Assembly (NCBI GenBank): GCA_021805955.1
Contig: JAJZDO010001054.1
Location: forward strand, 1 to 7,963
Length of the DNA: 7,963 nucleotides
Direction of reading: 5' to 3'
Source of the DNA: Acidobacteriota bacterium
GTDB lineage: Bacteria; Acidobacteriota; Terriglobia; Terriglobales; Acidobacteriaceae
Under the pieces are notes generated by a model. The model made no database searches. It saw nothing but the letters and a program-made list of their open reading frames with translations, and was not told where the DNA came from. Each line of letters begins with the position of its first letter. The stretch's first letter is position 1. The position numbers were made by a program, and so were the translations under genes. This document shows, one piece after another, positions 6,326-7,963 of this stretch.

Positions 6326-7897
6326 CTAGTGCTCCATCGGAATTCCGAATGAGTAGAGAGTATGGTCGTGGGTTGTAAAGAAGACATGACCATCGCCTAC
6401 TGACACGCCGGAGAGATGGGTGTAGGTATCGATTGCGCCTCCGCTGGAGTACAGTTCCTTACCCGTTGCGGCGTCCAATGCATAAAGGATCGCGTGATCG
6501 GAAGCGTCACCACCGGCGAGAGCAAATACGACTCCATTAACGATCGCAGGAGGCGCCGGATTCCTCAAGTCGCGTGAGATCCAAGCTGGCGTGAGAACCG
6601 GGCGACCGTCCTTGTCCTCCACTTTAAAGGCAATGATGCTGCCGTGCGGTGCAGCGCCATTGGCGCTGGCAAACTTGACATCCCGCTGTACAGGCCCCGA
6701 GATCGATGCCAAGACCCAGAGCGCGCCGTTGTTGTCCTGCCAACTCGCCAGGCTCTCCCACGCACCCTTTTTCGGGGTCTTGGAAATTCGACCCGTCTCA
6801 GCCAGCGGAGTGTGGTGGTCCTTTCCTCCGAGCGATTCGCTGTCCAATAAAACAATGCTACCGTCCTTACCCGGTGCTGTCACCAAATCCTTGTCCTTAT
6901 AACTCAGGACTACCGGGCTGACATTCAGCATTCGAACTTTCGCGCTATCCGAAGCTGTGTACCAATCCTTCACCTTCAGGTCCTTGGCAGTCAGTGCCAC
7001 AACGCTATTGGCATGCACCCCGGTAGATGGATCGGACGTGCCCGCACCGGTGGAGATATACACGGTGCCGTCTGCTCCGATCGCCGGTCCCGTCAAGTCC
7101 GCCGGGCGGACTTTCTGAGATTGATAACTGGCGATGGGATGCTCCGGCGTGTTGAGGTCGATGGACCAGACCGCATTGGGAGCATTGCCGCAGTCTCGAG
7201 TCGATTCTGTGTACACGAACCTGTCGTTCATGTTCAGGCCGGACGAATCTCCAGCCGACGCAGGAAGAAACTTCACTGCTGGCGCATAATCCAGGCCTGT
7301 AGCAAGGATTTGCTCATGAAGGTATCCGTCACGGGTCAGTACGTAGACTCCCTTCAGGGAAAATCCGCCACCTGCCGCCGGAGCGCCGATCCAGCGATCC
7401 GCAGTAGTCGGAGCCGACGCTGACCTCGAACTGGCATGGGAGCGTCTGGCGCCAAAGTGAATGACAAGCGGCGGCTCCATAAGAATCTGGATATTCGAGC
7501 CACTGCATGTTCCAGTGGAACCCGAAGACTCGACTTGAAAGTCCTTTTGCCAAAGAAGCGTGCCCAGGGCATAGTCCACTGCATAGAGGGAATTTGAGTC
7601 GCCCCACAGCGCTATATCTTTGAATCCACGGCTACTAATGATGCTGGGAGTGACAAGAGGTTCGCTGAACCCCCCTGTCTGCTGGGCCTCGCTTCCGAGC
7701 TTGAGCTTCCACAGCAACTTGAACGAGCTGGCTACGGTCTCGGCCGAAATCTTCGATTCCGTTTTTTGCCAGCTGTTATGCGCGGCATCGCCGTCTGCTA
7801 CATGCCAGTGTCCGCGTGCTTGAACTCGCGCCATCGCAGTCCCCAGACATGCTGCGACCAAACACAGTGTGAGTGACCAATCCAGAAATCTTCGCAT
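6326..7897 (-). CDS. Secreted PQQ-binding-like beta-propeller protein
   Basis: 523 residues from ATG 7897. A TTG codon at 7900 would add one Met and sits at a better distance (7 bases) from GAGGA; both are possible. In the numbering that counts that extra Met, residues 5-24 form a signal peptide with cleavage near AMA or VQA (22-28). The remainder is a beta-propeller with recurrent strand-aromatic motifs: NSLYAVDYALGTLLWQKDF (103-121), GVYVLTRDGYLHE (184-196), GTVYISTGAG (278-287), GSIVLLDSES (347-356), GSIIAFKVEDKDG (420-432), AILYALDAATGKELY (470-484) and HVFFTTHDHTLYSFG (505-519). These match PQQ-dehydrogenase-type repeats. I saw no CxxCH heme site and no vicinal Cys-Cys of quinoprotein alcohol dehydrogenases; the few cysteines (TCSG, RDCG) are isolated. 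It could be a periplasmic quinoprotein or a non-catalytic scaffold. First visible gene of the operon. Confidence 0.82.
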   Translation of the reverse strand: MRRFLDWSLTLCLVAACLGTAMARVQARGHWHVADGDAAHNSWQKTESKISAETVASSFKLLWKLKLGSEAQQTGGFSEPLVTPSIISSRGFKDIALWGDSNSLYAVDYALGTLLWQKDFQVESSGSTGTCSGSNIQILMEPPLVIHFGARRSHASSRSASAPTTADRWIGAPAAGGGFSLKGVYVLTRDGYLHEQILATGLDYAPAVKFLPASAGDSSGLNMNDRFVYTESTRDCGNAPNAVWSIDLNTPEHPIASYQSQKVRPADLTGPAIGADGTVYISTGAGTSDPSTGVHANSVVALTAKDLKVKDWYTASDSAKVRMLNVSPVVLSYKDKDLVTAPGKDGSIVLLDSESLGGKDHHTPLAETGRISKTPKKGAWESLASWQDNNGALWVLASISGPVQRDVKFASANGAAPHGSIIAFKVEDKDGRPVLTPAWISRDLRNPAPPAIVNGVVFALAGGDASDHAILYALDAATGKELYSSGGAIDTYTHLSGVSVGDGHVFFTTHDHTLYSFGIPMEH

Positions 7898-7913
7898 CAA
7901 TCAACATTCCTCG

Positions 7914-7927
7914 ATTCGCATTCGAAT
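7914..7927. promoter_or_regulatory. Small inverted repeat upstream of the operon
   Basis: ATTCG at 7914-7918 and CGAAT at 7923-7927 flank CATT. This lies 17 bp before the ATG at 7897 and overlaps the region just upstream of the ribosome binding site. It could be an operator or a leader hairpin. No -10 or -35 elements are recognisable in the remaining bases to 7963, so the promoter is probably beyond the window. Confidence 0.25.
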
Positions 7928-7963
7928 AGGACTACGTCCGCTTGGGACCTCGGAGGGGACAGG

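Noticed and set aside
1..7963. CRISPR array, tRNA or rRNA genes
   Set aside because: No regularly spaced repeats of 24-40 bp, no cloverleaf with a TTCGA-type T-loop in context, and no rRNA-like conserved segments were seen.

Overview
The window looks like chromosomal DNA from a GC-rich, free-living heterotroph, most probably an Acidobacteriota (Terriglobia/Solibacter-like). This is inferred from the company of families: a DUF1080 protein, a Gfo/Idh/MocA oxidoreductase, an AP-endonuclease-2-type sugar isomerase, a PQQ-type beta-propeller, and a secreted cytochrome c fused to a ComEA-like helix-hairpin-helix. Planctomycetota or Verrucomicrobiota cannot be excluded from sequence alone. Several genes appear to use GTG or TTG starts.

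Layout. (1) Bases 1-1040, plus strand: the 3' part of a gene cut by the window edge. It encodes a protein with a C-terminal winged helix that resembles a family I remember as scattered and multicopy in environmental genomes. (2) Bases 1041-1392: a 352-bp gene-free stretch with an AT-rich beginning, a cluster of nested GC-rich inverted repeats (about 1150-1300; possible structured RNA), three copies of a 9-bp ACTGAATA-type repeat with TATACT hexamers, and a ribosome binding site. (3) Bases 1393-1962, plus strand: a secreted mono-heme cytochrome c / helix-hairpin-helix protein. (4) Bases 1959-7897, minus strand: five tightly packed genes that look like one operon. In transcription order they are a secreted PQQ-type beta-propeller, a type I phosphomannose-isomerase-like cupin, a xylose-isomerase-like TIM-barrel protein, a Gfo/Idh/MocA oxidoreductase and a secreted DUF1080 protein. 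Gaps are 20, 12, 22 and 38 bp. The operon ends tail-to-tail with the cytochrome gene, the two stop codons sharing TTAA inside a possible bidirectional terminator.

How the genes may work together. Gfo/Idh/MocA oxidoreductase, DUF1080 protein and AP-endonuclease-2-type isomerase are the toolkit of the non-hydrolytic 3-keto-glycoside route of sugar breakdown: oxidation at C3, 1,2-elimination or cleavage by the DUF1080 protein, then hydration or isomerisation by the TIM-barrel protein. The operon adds a cupin and a secreted propeller, and a periplasmic cytochrome converges on it. I infer a carbohydrate-oxidation operon, but the substrate is not visible. DUF1080 and the propeller carry export signals while the other three do not, so the steps would be split between compartments. 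I found no CRISPR array, tRNA, rRNA or complete insertion sequence.
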